The notes below the pieces were generated by a model. The model worked only from the letters and a program-made list of their open reading frames with translations. It ran no database searches and was not told where the DNA came from. From the NCBI RefSeq assembly GCF_029023865.1, contig NZ_CP118969.1:744001-808000 (forward strand): DNA of 64,000 bases. The letters are read 5' to 3'. How positions within the stretch are numbered: the stretch's first letter is position 1; every line of letters starts with the position of its first letter. Shown here in pieces: positions 1-8,186 of this stretch. Position numbers and translations under genes: made by a program. The stretch comes from Lactococcus lactis. GTDB lineage: Bacteria; Bacillota; Bacilli; Lactobacillales; Streptococcaceae.

Positions 1-2
1 AG

Positions 3-59
3 GATTATCTTAATATGGAGGTAAACTGGGTGGGAGTCTATTCAATTTATGTTCCGTAA
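3..59 (+). CDS. 3' end of an upstream gene (partial)
   Basis: An open frame enters from the left edge and stops at TAA 57-59. It gives about 18 residues ending in VYSIYVP. The other two forward frames have stops within the first 25 bases. The stop overlaps the Shine-Dalgarno sequence of the next gene, which suits a tightly packed operon. The family cannot be told from so short a tail. Confidence 0.35.
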   Translation, partial: DYLNMEVNWVGVYSIYVP

Positions 60-71
60 GGAGGTAGAGTG

Positions 72-305
72 ATGTTTTTAGTTTTATGGCTGGCGATTAT
101 CGTCATCTCATTTCTTTTACAAATCTATGTTTGGCCACGAATTCCAAAATCAATTTTTAAGTATAGAGGTTTAGTCTTATCTATTTCTCTCATTATTCTT
201 ATTTTTGTTGTAAGAATACCACTAGAAATTACTGCATTGACACTTCCATTTTATTTGATGATGTTTTTCGGGCTCTTTCTTTTTTGGAAAGATAGAAAAC
301 TTTAA
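72..305 (+). CDS. small hydrophobic membrane protein, 77 aa
   Basis: I do not recognise the family. The protein has three hydrophobic stretches (about residues 3-20, 30-47 and 50-70) and ends in a charged WKDRKL tail, so it is probably an integral membrane protein with two or three helices. A GTG lies three bases upstream of the ATG at 72, but the AAGGAGG site at 58-64 is better spaced from the ATG (7 nt), so I use the ATG. It follows the partial gene closely and is closed by a terminator at 328-353, so it is probably the last gene of an operon that begins outside the window. Confidence 0.6.
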   Translation: MFLVLWLAIIVISFLLQIYVWPRIPKSIFKYRGLVLSISLIILIFVVRIPLEITALTLPFYLMMFFGLFLFWKDRKL

Positions 306-327
306 GTAAATCTGTAGTTAAAAAATT

Positions 328-353
328 AAAGGTACTCGATTGAGTGCCTTTTT
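328..353 (+). terminator. rho-independent terminator
   Basis: The stem GGTACTC/GAGTGCC (one G-T pair) encloses a GATT loop and is followed by TTTTT. It ends the operon of the small membrane protein. Confidence 0.8.
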
Positions 354-473
354 GAGTAAATTTATACAGGTGATGTGTATATTATTAAAAGTACAAAACA
401 TAAGGAATCTATTTTATGGTATAATAATCTTGCTTAAAAATTTATTAAAATAAGCGTTAGTAGGGAAGTAGTA

Positions 474-2012
474 ATGAAATTAAAAGATATAGAGAAATCA
501 ACAAATAAAAATCTTTATCTGCTTTTTCTAAGTGTACTCGTGGGCTTGACTGCGGGTTTTTTGGCCAGTCTTTATCGGTTGGCACTGGAAAAAGCTGAAA
601 CTTGGGGCTTGAGTATTTATCGCTTTGTTAGCTCACACATTATTTTTATTCCCCTCCTTATTTTGGGTTTGGCTTTCTTAGCCTTTGTGGTTACTTTCTT
701 TATGAAGAAATATCCGATGAGTTCAGGTTCTGGGATACCACAAGTTAAAGGGCAATTACAGGGTTATTTTAAAAATAATTGGTTCACGACTGCTTTTGCT
801 AAATTTATCGCTGGGACTTTAGCAATGTTTGCAGGTCTATCACTGGGGCGTGAGGGTCCCTCAGTTCAACTTGGGGCTTCAATGGGTCAGATGGTTTCTA
901 GCCGGTTGGCTGAAACTGAACGTCATAAAAGAATTCTAATTGCTTCTGGAGCATCTGCTGGTTTATCTGCTGCTTTCAATGCACCTTTGTCAGGTGTCAT
1001 GTTTACTTTGGAAGAAGTATTTAAATACTTTTCTCCATTGATTTTATTAACTTGTATGACCTCAGCAATGGTTGCTGATATGGTTGCACGAATAATGTTT
1101 GGGAGTGGTCCAGTTTTTCATTTCCAAATTGTTGGTTCAATTGAACTCTCAAATTATTGGCTACTTATTATTTTAGGAATTATTTTAGGACTTTTCGGTG
1201 CTTTTTATAACTGGACACTCCTCACAAGTCAAAATTTGATGAAGAAAATAAAGAGTCCATTTCTTCGTGTTTTACTTACTTTTTTAGTGGTTGGGGCAAC
1301 TGGTTTATTGTTTCCTAATATAATTGGGAGTGGCCATCGTTTAATGGATTCCTTTAGTTTAGAAATGGGATTAGCCTTTCTATGTTTGATTCTCATTGGG
1401 AAATATCTGATTTCAATGGTATCTTATTCTTCGGGTGTGCCAGGAGGAATTTTCTTTCCCCTGTTAGTTTTGGGTGCTAGTCTTGGAGCTGTTTTTGCGA
1501 CAATTGTTATTTCACTTTTTCATCTTCCAAGCCATTTATTTGCCAATCTAGTAATTTTAGCGATGGCTGGGACTTTTACAGCAATTGTTCGAGCACCGAT
1601 GACTGGAATCCTTCTTTTGGTGGAAATGACTGGTTCATTTGACCATTTACTTCCTCTGGCTCTTGTCTCTTTAATTGCTTATGTCGTTGCTGATTTATTA
1701 CAATCTGAGCCAATTTATGATTCCTTATTAGACAACATGTTGAAAGAAAAAGAAATTGATGTTGATGATTCGGATAAGCAGATGATGTTTGAAACAATTG
1801 TTCAATTTGATTCAGTTGCGGATCGTAAGAAGTTGTCAGAGATACATTTACCAGAAGGATGTTTGCTGGTTTCGGTTCATCGTTCAGGTAAGGATATCAT
1901 TCCACACGGGAATACTGAATTACAAGCAGGAGATTATTTGACCTTTTTGATTAGACGAGAAGATGAAGTGATTGCTAGAGAACAACTTCGTCAGGTTTTA
2001 AATGAAAAATAA
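474..2012 (+). CDS. ClC-family chloride/proton antiporter with C-terminal TrkA-C domain
   Basis: This is a membrane transporter of 512 residues. The ClC selectivity motifs are all present: GSGIP at 85-89, GREGP at 125-129 with the gating glutamate, and GGIFFP near 325-330. The pair EE at 180-181 matches the internal proton glutamate of ClC exchangers, so a Cl-/H+ antiporter is more likely than a channel (inference). The last ~75 residues form a soluble TrkA-C (RCK_C) like domain with a GDYLTFLIR motif, a possible ligand sensor. A TATAAT at 420-425 suggests its own promoter. It converges with menA on a shared terminator. Confidence 0.92.
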   Translation: MKLKDIEKSTNKNLYLLFLSVLVGLTAGFLASLYRLALEKAETWGLSIYRFVSSHIIFIPLLILGLAFLAFVVTFFMKKYPMSSGSGIPQVKGQLQGYFKNNWFTTAFAKFIAGTLAMFAGLSLGREGPSVQLGASMGQMVSSRLAETERHKRILIASGASAGLSAAFNAPLSGVMFTLEEVFKYFSPLILLTCMTSAMVADMVARIMFGSGPVFHFQIVGSIELSNYWLLIILGIILGLFGAFYNWTLLTSQNLMKKIKSPFLRVLLTFLVVGATGLLFPNIIGSGHRLMDSFSLEMGLAFLCLILIGKYLISMVSYSSGVPGGIFFPLLVLGASLGAVFATIVISLFHLPSHLFANLVILAMAGTFTAIVRAPMTGILLLVEMTGSFDHLLPLALVSLIAYVVADLLQSEPIYDSLLDNMLKEKEIDVDDSDKQMMFETIVQFDSVADRKKLSEIHLPEGCLLVSVHRSGKDIIPHGNTELQAGDYLTFLIRREDEVIAREQLRQVLNEK

Positions 2013-2036
2013 AAAAGTGATATTCTATCACTTTTT
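2012..2036. terminator. bidirectional terminator between clc and menA
   Basis: GTGATA/TATCAC with a TTC loop is flanked by an A run and a T run, so it can terminate both converging genes. It starts at the stop codon of the ClC gene. Confidence 0.85.
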
Positions 2037-2996
2037 TTATTTGCTTAAATATTGCCAAAGGATTGATAAAAACAGACTCACAGCATAAGCGCTGTTAAAT
2101 AGAACCATATTTCTCAGTGAATAAACAAAGCTGCGAGGACTTGGAACTTGACTAGCATGAGATTTTAGATTCTTTCTGATAATTGGAAAAGTGAGTAAAC
2201 TAAGTAAAGTTGGCCATTCAAATATTCTAAAGATAAATCCAATAATAATAGCTAAATAGGAAGAATACATCAAAAGTTGAAAAAGTTTGATTCCGTTTGG
2301 ACGACCGATATAATAAACTAATGTGTAACGATGATTTTTTATATCGCTATCTAAATCACGTAAATTATTGGCCAGCATGATGTTTGCAATGGTAAAAATG
2401 AGTGGTAAACTTGCAATTATCATGGCGATGGCTGCAAAAATACTACCAGTAAAGCTAAAAGAGTCGTTTGTGAAATCAAGATTTAGGTTAAAAATAGGTG
2501 ATTGAGCGCTGTTGATTAAGATGATCATTGCAAAAATTCCAAAGCCCATTGTCCCACCAGAAAAAATTTCTCCTAAAGGCATACGTGAAAGTGGAATAGG
2601 ACCGTAAGTATAGAAAACGCCAATAAAGAAGACGATTCCACCAAGAATAAAGAAAAGCCAGCCAACAAAATAAGCGAGGAGAAATCCTAAAAAAAGGCTC
2701 AAAATAAGCATAAACAAGATAATAGAAGCTACCAATCGGGTGGAAAGATTGGCTTGACCAATGATATTTTCTTGCTTTTTATAATCTTCATCTTTGGCTT
2801 TTTTGAAATCTTGATAATTGTTAATAGCAGTTACGGTCATATCAAAAAGGAGCATTGCTATTAAAAATAAGAGAGATAGGCCAATATTTATCATTTTAAA
2901 ATAGCTTAAACTAAAAAGTAAACCAATAATGTAAGGGAAAATACTGGCGATTTTAGTTTTTATTTCGACGAGTTCTAAAAAATTTTTGAGGGACAT
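2037..2996 (-). CDS. menA: 1,4-dihydroxy-2-naphthoate polyprenyltransferase (UbiA family)
   Basis: MenA attaches the polyprenyl tail to DHNA at the membrane to give demethylmenaquinone; in lactococci menaquinone serves haem-dependent respiration and redox reactions. The 319-residue protein is highly hydrophobic (about eight or nine helices) and has both aspartate-rich UbiA motifs: NNYQDFKKAKDED at 59-71 and NNLRDLDSD around 209-217. The start is ATG at 2996 behind AGGAGT. Other men genes are not adjacent. A cre-like site lies 115 bp upstream of the start. MenA is favoured over other UbiA members from its overall resemblance. Confidence 0.87.
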   Translation of the reverse strand: MSLKNFLELVEIKTKIASIFPYIIGLLFSLSYFKMINIGLSLLFLIAMLLFDMTVTAINNYQDFKKAKDEDYKKQENIIGQANLSTRLVASIILFMLILSLFLGFLLAYFVGWLFFILGGIVFFIGVFYTYGPIPLSRMPLGEIFSGGTMGFGIFAMIILINSAQSPIFNLNLDFTNDSFSFTGSIFAAIAMIIASLPLIFTIANIMLANNLRDLDSDIKNHRYTLVYYIGRPNGIKLFQLLMYSSYLAIIIGFIFRIFEWPTLLSLLTFPIIRKNLKSHASQVPSPRSFVYSLRNMVLFNSAYAVSLFLSILWQYLSK

Positions 2997-3653
2997 AATT
3001 ACTCCTGAAAATATAATTTGAATAAAAACAGCCGTTATTTTACGGCTTTTACTTATTTATTTTTTGAGAAAATAATTCTCTATTTTTTAATCATATTAAA
3101 AAAGTTTAAGTAAAAACGTTAACAAATGTTACTCATTTTACTGAAGTGCTTTCATTTCTATTGTAATTATAACTGATTATAGGTTAAGAATCAACATAGA
3201 CTTGAAGATTATATTTAGTAATCTTTGTTAAGATAAATATAAAATATGCTAATTTTAATTGATTTGGGAACGGTTTAAGCTTCCAATAGTTCGTACTAAA
3301 GATACTACAATATGAGAATAAGATTTGAAGGAAAAGGCTTTATAATCACTTTTGTGAGGGATTCTTAGCATTTATTTTAAGGTTCGGTTAAGTAATGGGT
3401 AATATAATCATTTCTCATGAGTGGTGGAGAAAATTTACTACTGATGTTAAATTGTTTTTTAACTCACAATAAGTTGTGAGAAATGAATTTTTAAACGTCC
3501 ATAGCGTGCAATGACGTTAAACTGCTTACGGTAATCCTACACAAGCGTTCGGACTTTATGATGTGTATGGGAAGTAACCATGTTAATAGAAGATAGACTG
3601 GATTCAGTTTGAATCCTATGGAATGTTCTTAGTGGCGAAATCGAAAGGTCTAA
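2997..3653. other. 657-bp non-coding gap with stem-loops; divergent upstream regions
   Basis: No convincing gene is present. There are small stem-loops at 3031-3046 (GCCGT/ACGGC) and 3066-3080 (GAGAA/TTCTC), and a perfect 7-bp inverted repeat CTCACAA/TTGTGAG at 3463-3480. Possible -10 boxes are TATAAT at about 3340 and 3398. The segment 3480-3640 looks like a long mRNA leader for the secreted protein gene, with SD-like GAAAGG just before its ATG. I could not match it to a riboswitch family I know. Confidence 0.5.
3111..3124. promoter_or_regulatory. cre-like CcpA site upstream of menA
   Basis: TAAAAACGTTAACA matches the catabolite-responsive consensus TGWAANCGNTNWCA at 13 of 14 positions. It sits 115 bp before the menA start, in the divergent region. 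CcpA itself is encoded at 18894. Control of menA by CcpA is an inference. Confidence 0.5.
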
Positions 3654-4253
3654 ATGAAATTAAGTAAAGTTGCTATTTCAACGGGATTAGTTGCATCATT
3701 CATGTTTATTGGGGGCGGAATCGCTCATGCGGATACACCTAAATCAACTCATGAAGTTGCTATAGAAGTAATTAACGGAAACTACGGAAATGGAGATACT
3801 CGTGTCACTAACCTTCAAAGTAAAGGTTTTGATGTGAAAGCAATCCAAACAGAAGTTAATAACATTCTTACAGGAACAACAACTCAAGTTTCTGCAACAA
3901 CTAAAACTGCTGAAGAACAACCTACTAAAGTTACATCAGTTGCACCAACTCAAGCAACACAAAGTGTTTCTGGTGGGCTTAATATGAGCCAAACTTCTGG
4001 ACAAGTTGACATCCAAGCTCTTGCTAATTATATGGCATCGAATACAGCTAATGCAGCGGGCTATTCTGCTAGCGAATGGGCTTATATCATTACTCACGAA
4101 TCAAATGGTGGGATTGATAGTGTGAATTCAAGTTCAGGTGCTTATGGTGCTTTCCAATTGCTAGGTCATGGCGAATATGCTGGAATGACTTTGGCAGAAC
4201 AAATTGCGATGGCAAGTAAACTTCCTGCTGGTAGCTGGGTTGTTTATAACTAA
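3654..4253 (+). CDS. secreted Cpl-7 domain / transglycosylase-like cell wall protein
   Basis: The 199-residue protein has a signal peptide (about residues 1-26, cut after AHA). Residues 34-72 match the Cpl-7 cell-wall-binding repeat (EVINGNYGNGDTR, then VNNIL). A Thr/Gln/Ser-rich linker runs to about residue 118. The C-terminal domain resembles streptococcal/staphylococcal lytic transglycosylase-like proteins: THESNGG carries the likely catalytic Glu and is followed by SSGAYGAFQ. It probably cleaves or remodels peptidoglycan outside the cell. A long structured leader precedes it and a strong terminator follows, so it is monocistronic. Cpl-7 repeats usually lie C-terminal to a lysozyme domain, so the N-terminal place is unusual. 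Confidence 0.75.
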   Translation: MKLSKVAISTGLVASFMFIGGGIAHADTPKSTHEVAIEVINGNYGNGDTRVTNLQSKGFDVKAIQTEVNNILTGTTTQVSATTKTAEEQPTKVTSVAPTQATQSVSGGLNMSQTSGQVDIQALANYMASNTANAAGYSASEWAYIITHESNGGIDSVNSSSGAYGAFQLLGHGEYAGMTLAEQIAMASKLPAGSWVVYN

Positions 4254-4351
4254 GCATTGATTAAAACTCGTCTTAAAATCTTTGATAAATAAATCAAACT
4301 TAGTGGCTCATAGCAATCAACTCTCAAGTTCGTTTGGGATTGATTGAGTAT

Positions 4352-4383
4352 AAAAAAGAACACCGAATTCGGTGTTCTTTTTT
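4352..4383. terminator. strong bidirectional terminator
   Basis: A 32-base perfect palindrome (GAACACC GAATTC GGTGTTC core with A6/T6 flanks) ends the secreted-protein gene on the + strand and the tRNA-Arg transcript on the - strand. Confidence 0.9.
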
Positions 4384-4389
4384 ATTAGA

Positions 4390-4463
4390 TGGCCCCTGCC
4401 AGAATCGAACTGGCAATCACTGCTTAGGAGGCAGTAGTTATATCCAATTTAACTAAGAGACCA
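4390..4463 (-). tRNA. tRNA-Arg (anticodon CCU)
   Basis: A 74-nt cloverleaf reads on the minus strand. Acceptor TGGTCTC pairs with GGGGCCA through two G-U pairs. The anticodon stem ACTGC/GCAGT encloses loop CTCCTAA, giving anticodon CCU, which reads AGG. The T-arm contains GTTCGATTC. CCA is not visibly encoded after the discriminator base. Confidence 0.93.
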
Positions 4464-4473
4464 GAGATAAATT

Positions 4474-4503
4474 ACTGACAGGCTTACAAAATATTTCTGT
4501 CAG
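4474..4503 (-). terminator. ACTGACAG/CTGTCAG stem-loop after the oxidoreductase gene
   Basis: An inverted pair of the dispersed motif encloses a 15-nt loop, just downstream of the minus-strand oxidoreductase and upstream of tRNA-Arg. The T-run is weak, so it may be a processing or 3'-end hairpin rather than an efficient terminator. Confidence 0.5.
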
Positions 4504-4519
4504 CAACTTTTAATGAGCT

Positions 4520-5500
4520 TTATTTATTGTCAGCATCAAAAACAATGCCAGCACTTTGACGCATTTGGTATGAAGTTTCTGAAACTTCTTGGGCAAATTG
4601 ATGTAGGTCATAACTTGCAGCAAAATCATTATTTTCTAAGATTTGGGCAAAGTCAACAGCTTCATCATAAAGAGAGTGTTTTGGAGCTTCAATGTCGATT
4701 ATAGTTTCTGAACCATCCATAGCAATGAATTTGGCAGAAGTAATCGCATTAACACCATCCAAAATTAAAGTTCCATCAGTAGTATAGATTTCACTAGGAA
4801 GATATGAATTCACATTTCCTGCGCATTTAATCGAAACTTTGTAATCTTGATAGTCAAGAATTCCAACACCAGCTAAATCAACGCCTGACGGAAGTAAAAC
4901 TGCATCATAAGTTGCTTTTTGTGGTTTGCCAAACCAAAAGATTGCAGCATACAAAAGATATACACCAAGATCGGCTAAAAGTCCACCAGAGAATTTTGCA
5001 TTAAATTTATTAGGGATTTCACCGTTTAAAAGAGCAGGCATTTTTGATGAATATTTTGAATAAGTAAAGTCTGCCCCTTTGACTGTTTTGTCAGCAAGAA
5101 AGTCTTTAATAATTGAAAATGAATGTTCATGAATATTTCTGGCTGCTTCAAAGAAGAAGACCTCATTTTCTTTAGCAAGCTTAATAATTTCTGTCAGTTC
5201 TTTAGGATTTGAAAAGGCAGGTTTTTCAACAATGACATTATGTCCGGCTAAAATTGCGGCTTTAGCTTGCTCAAAGTGGAGGGCATTTGGACTGGCAATA
5301 TAGATAATATCAAGTGAAGCTTTAAAAAAATCGTCAAGATTATCGAATTTTTGGATGTCTTTAAAATCGGCAGAAAACTGATCAGCAGATTTGAGCCGAC
5401 GGGAATAGACTGCAGAAAACTGAAATTTTTCAGTCATATGGGCAGCATCAATAAATGAGCGAGCAATCCAGCTCGTACCAATTACTCCAAGTTTTAGCAT
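4520..5500 (-). CDS. Gfo/Idh/MocA family NAD(P)-dependent oxidoreductase
   Basis: This is a cytoplasmic dehydrogenase of 326 residues acting on a sugar, inositol or related polyol; the substrate is not predictable. The N-terminal Rossmann fold (residues 1-120) begins with GVIGTSWIA and has the family EKP motif at 92-94 with the usual catalytic lysine. The C-terminal two-thirds is the alpha/beta substrate domain. A TTG lies one codon upstream, but ATG at 5500 is better spaced from AAGGAG and is chosen. It stands alone, with its own promoter region and a stem-loop after it. Confidence 0.85.
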   Translation of the reverse strand: MLKLGVIGTSWIARSFIDAAHMTEKFQFSAVYSRRLKSADQFSADFKDIQKFDNLDDFFKASLDIIYIASPNALHFEQAKAAILAGHNVIVEKPAFSNPKELTEIIKLAKENEVFFFEAARNIHEHSFSIIKDFLADKTVKGADFTYSKYSSKMPALLNGEIPNKFNAKFSGGLLADLGVYLLYAAIFWFGKPQKATYDAVLLPSGVDLAGVGILDYQDYKVSIKCAGNVNSYLPSEIYTTDGTLILDGVNAITSAKFIAMDGSETIIDIEAPKHSLYDEAVDFAQILENNDFAASYDLHQFAQEVSETSYQMRQSAGIVFDADNK

Positions 5501-5703
5501 CAAATTCTCCTTTATAGGTGGACAGAATCATTCGTTAGAAGATTCTAAAATTCTATTAAAAGCTTGTTCTATTATATCAAATTTTTTCTTAAAGGTCATT
5601 GCTCTACTATTGAATTTTCAGTAAATAAATTATAAAAATAAGAATTCCAAAGATTCCATGTCACTTATTAAGAGCTTTTGTCAGTAAAATTAAGAGTTTT
5701 TGA

Positions 5704-5717
5704 TGTGAACGCTTAAA
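5704..5717. promoter_or_regulatory. weak cre-like site upstream of udk
   Basis: TGTGAACGCTTAAA matches the cre consensus at 12 of 14 positions. It lies about 50 bp before the probable udk -10 (TAGAAT, 5764-5769). The rest of the 297-bp gap before udk shows no gene. Confidence 0.35.
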
Positions 5718-5797
5718 AAGTAAAAAAATTGTCAGTTGATGACAAAAAGCTCAAAAATTGTGGTAGAATATATAGAAGAAAATTTGGAGAATTAATT

Positions 5798-6418
5798 TTG
5801 AAGAAAACGTTGATTATTGGTGTCACTGGTGGGTCAGCAAGTGGAAAGACAAGTGTTTCACATGCTATTTTAGAAACTTTTTCAAATGAACGAATTGCAA
5901 TGATTGAACATGATAGTTACTATAAAGATCAATCGCATTTGACTTTTGAAGAACGGACAAAAACGAACTACGACCATCCATTAGCCTTTGATACAGATTA
6001 TTTAATTGCTCAATTAAAAGAGCTTCAATATGGACGAGCGGTTGATATTCCGATTTATGATTATGCAAAACATACGCGTTCACAAGAAACTTACCGTCAA
6101 GAACCTGTTGATGTTTTAATCGTTGAGGGAATTTTGGTTTTAGAAGATGAACGTTTGCGTGATTTAATGGATATCAAAATATTTGTTGATACAGATGACG
6201 ATGTGCGGATTATCCGTCGAATTCGCAGAGATATTGAAGAAAGAGGAAGAACTCTTGATTCAGTAATTACACAGTATTTAGATGCTGTTAAGCCAATGTA
6301 TCATCAATTTATTGAACCCACAAAGAGATATGCAGATGTGATTATTCCTGAAGGGGTATCAAATACTGTTGGGGTTGATATTATTACGACGAAAATCGCT
6401 AGCATTTTAAACGACTAA
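5798..6418 (+). CDS. udk: uridine kinase
   Basis: Phosphorylates uridine and cytidine to UMP/CMP in pyrimidine salvage. The protein (206 aa) opens with P-loop GGSASGKT at residues 11-18 and carries the EHDSYYKDQ and [10 protein letters not shown] segments typical of uridine kinase. I start at TTG 5798 because GGAG lies 8 nt upstream; the frame is open to 5729, but the likely promoter (TAGAAT 5764-5769) lies inside that extension. The length fits the family's ~210 aa. It stands alone with a terminator after it. Confidence 0.93.
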   Translation: MKKTLIIGVTGGSASGKTSVSHAILETFSNERIAMIEHDSYYKDQSHLTFEERTKTNYDHPLAFDTDYLIAQLKELQYGRAVDIPIYDYAKHTRSQETYRQEPVDVLIVEGILVLEDERLRDLMDIKIFVDTDDDVRIIRRIRRDIEERGRTLDSVITQYLDAVKPMYHQFIEPTKRYADVIIPEGVSNTVGVDIITTKIASILND

Positions 6419-6423
6419 AAAAA

Positions 6424-6444
6424 GCTGTCTATGACAGTTTTTTT
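6424..6444 (+). terminator. terminator of udk
   Basis: The stem CTGTC/GACAG with a TAT loop at 6425-6437 is followed by TTTTTTT. Confidence 0.8.
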
Positions 6445-6522
6445 GTTTTTGGATAGTGAATCTCGTGAAAAATTGGAAAAATAAAAAGGCTAATTGTCCT
6501 TAAATAGCAATAATGGTAATGC

Positions 6523-6618
6523 TTACTTTTTTTGTGAAAGTATGATATACTTAATTCGTAACAATTGCAGAAAGGAAATCCGCAACTTAAAGCGGTGGGT
6601 TATGAGAAATTTGTAACC
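6523..6618 (+). promoter_or_regulatory. pta promoter and structured leader
   Basis: An extended -10 (TGA then TATACT, 6543-6551) has a weak -35 (TTACTT, 6523-6528) 17 bp away. The leader then contains two small hairpins, CCGC/GCGG at 6580-6595 and GGTTA/TAACC at 6598-6618, before the AAGGGA ribosome site. Confidence 0.55.
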
Positions 6619-6634
6619 AAGGGATTTTGTCAAA

Positions 6635-7615
6635 ATGGAACTTTTTGAATCACTGAAACAAAAAATTAGTGGAAAAGGCTTAAAAATTGTCTTTCCTGAA
6701 GGAACTGATGCACGTATTTTAGGTGCTGCAAATCGTCTTAACGCTGACGGACTAATTACACCTGTCTTTATTGGGAATGTAAAAGAAGTCACTGAAACAT
6801 TGATTTCACGTGGAATTAATCCTGAAGGCTTTGAGATTTATGACCCAGAAAATTGTGGACGTTTTGAAACGATGACGGAAACTTTTGTGGAACGTCGTAA
6901 AGGTAAAGTTACAGAAGAACAAGCAAAAGAGCTCTTGAAAGACCCAAATTATTTTGGAACGATGCTTGTTTATATGAAAATTGCTGACGGAATGGTTTCT
7001 GGCGCAATTCATTCAACTGCTGATACTGTTCGTCCGGCCCTTCAAATCATTAAAACGAAACCAGGAGTAAAATCTGTTTCTGGTGCTTTTATTATGGTTC
7101 GTGGTCGTGATGACAATGAAAAATATATTTTTGGTGACTGTGCGATTAACATCAAACCAGATGCACCAACTCTTGCCGATATTGCTGTAGCTTCAGCCGA
7201 AACAGCAGCACTCTTTGATATTGACCCCAAAGTTGCCATGCTTTCATTCTCAACTAAAGGTTCTGGAAAATCAGAAGATGTTGATAATGTAGTAGAAGCG
7301 ACAAAACTTGTTAAAGAAGATTACCCTGAAATTGAAATTGATGGTGAACTTCAATTTGACGCTGCTTTTGTTCCAGCGGTGGCTCGTCAAAAAGCACCAG
7401 ATTCAACTGTTGCTGGTCGTGCCAATGTCTTTATCTTCCCTGATATTCAATCAGGAAATATTGGATATAAAATTGCTCAACGATTGGGTAATTTTGAAGC
7501 GATTGGGCCAATTTTGCAAGGTTTGAACGCACCTGTTTCTGACCTTTCTCGTGGAAGTAACGAAGAAGATGTCTATAAACTTGCAATTATCACAGCTGCC
7601 CAAGCTTTAAAATAA
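6635..7615 (+). CDS. pta: phosphate acetyltransferase
   Basis: Converts acetyl-CoA and phosphate to acetyl-phosphate, the step before acetate kinase in mixed-acid fermentation; cytoplasmic. The 326 residues match the short PTA_PTB form that lacks the N-terminal regulatory domains of the E. coli enzyme. Typical segments are KIVFPEGTDARIL at the N-terminus, GSGKSEDVDNV mid-protein, FPDIQSGNIGYK and, near the C-terminus, PVSDLSRGSN. ATG 6635 follows AAGGGA at an unusually long spacing. No acetate kinase gene is adjacent; it is monocistronic between two terminators. Confidence 0.95.
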   Translation: MELFESLKQKISGKGLKIVFPEGTDARILGAANRLNADGLITPVFIGNVKEVTETLISRGINPEGFEIYDPENCGRFETMTETFVERRKGKVTEEQAKELLKDPNYFGTMLVYMKIADGMVSGAIHSTADTVRPALQIIKTKPGVKSVSGAFIMVRGRDDNEKYIFGDCAINIKPDAPTLADIAVASAETAALFDIDPKVAMLSFSTKGSGKSEDVDNVVEATKLVKEDYPEIEIDGELQFDAAFVPAVARQKAPDSTVAGRANVFIFPDIQSGNIGYKIAQRLGNFEAIGPILQGLNAPVSDLSRGSNEEDVYKLAIITAAQALK

Positions 7616-7672
7616 ATAATGATATTCTGTCAGTAAATTTGTAAATGAATAATTACTGACAAGTCTGTCATT

Positions 7673-7699
7673 AATCCGCCATTTGAGGCGGATTTTTTT
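7673..7699 (+). terminator. terminator of pta
   Basis: AATCCGCC/GGCGGATT with loop ATTTGA is followed by TTTTT. The 55 bases before it contain one CTGTCAG and two near-copies of the dispersed motif. Confidence 0.9.
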
Positions 7700-7749
7700 G
7701 TTGGTCTAAAAATGTTATAATTAAAGAATCAAAAAGGAAATGAGAAAAA

Positions 7750-8142
7750 ATGAGAAAATCAAAAATTTTTGCTCTAGTAGGGTCGATTATTTTTTCAATT
7801 TTGGCACTTGTTGGGCTAATTAGTTTTTGGGCCATTATTTATATGCCAGAGAATTCAGAAATTATGACAGAACTTCAAGATTCAGGATTTGATAAGCAAT
7901 TATTATCTACCGCAGCAATGATTGCAGCTCTGATTTTAATCGCTTTACTAGCTTTAAATTGGGTGGCTTTTGCAAGATTGACAAAAGAAAAAGGTTGGGG
8001 AATTTATTTCTTAGTTGTTGGTATCTTTTATTGTGTAGCCTCTGTTTTTAACGGTGTTGGCTTAATTTTGACCTTACCAGTTGCCCTCTGTTTCATTCTT
8101 GCTTATGTCTATCGAAGACGAGAAGTCCTTGAAAATAAATAA
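7750..8142 (+). CDS. small membrane protein, four predicted helices
   Basis: Unrecognised, 130 aa. Hydrophobic segments lie at about residues 7-32, 53-75, 85-105 and 106-122, with an exposed loop (PENSEIMTELQDSGFDKQ) between helices 1 and 2 and a basic C-terminus YRRREVLENK. It resembles the DUF4064-type four-helix proteins of lactic acid bacteria, but this is a weak impression. ATG 7750 follows AAGGAAATGAG. It is monocistronic, between the pta terminator and the shared terminator at 8150. Confidence 0.65.
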   Translation: MRKSKIFALVGSIIFSILALVGLISFWAIIYMPENSEIMTELQDSGFDKQLLSTAAMIAALILIALLALNWVAFARLTKEKGWGIYFLVVGIFYCVASVFNGVGLILTLPVALCFILAYVYRRREVLENK

Positions 8143-8149
8143 AAAAAAT

Positions 8150-8176
8150 ACTGACAGACTTTCTGTCAGTAATTTT
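8150..8176. terminator. bidirectional terminator built from the dispersed motif
   Basis: ACTGACAGA, a CTT loop and TCTGTCAGT form a perfect 9-bp stem followed by AATTTTTT on the + strand and preceded by an A-run for the - strand. It serves the converging membrane protein and HAD hydrolase genes. Confidence 0.85.
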
Positions 8177-8186
8177 TTATTAGACT

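Noticed and set aside
3490-3580. Remnant coding sequence reading AYGNPTQAFGLYDVYGK
   Set aside because: The frame is short and no further coherent protein sequence precedes it; the similarity to the next gene's AYGAFQ is probably chance.
3480-3640. c-di-AMP (ydaO) riboswitch before the cell wall gene
   Set aside because: The conserved ydaO segments could not be found in order.
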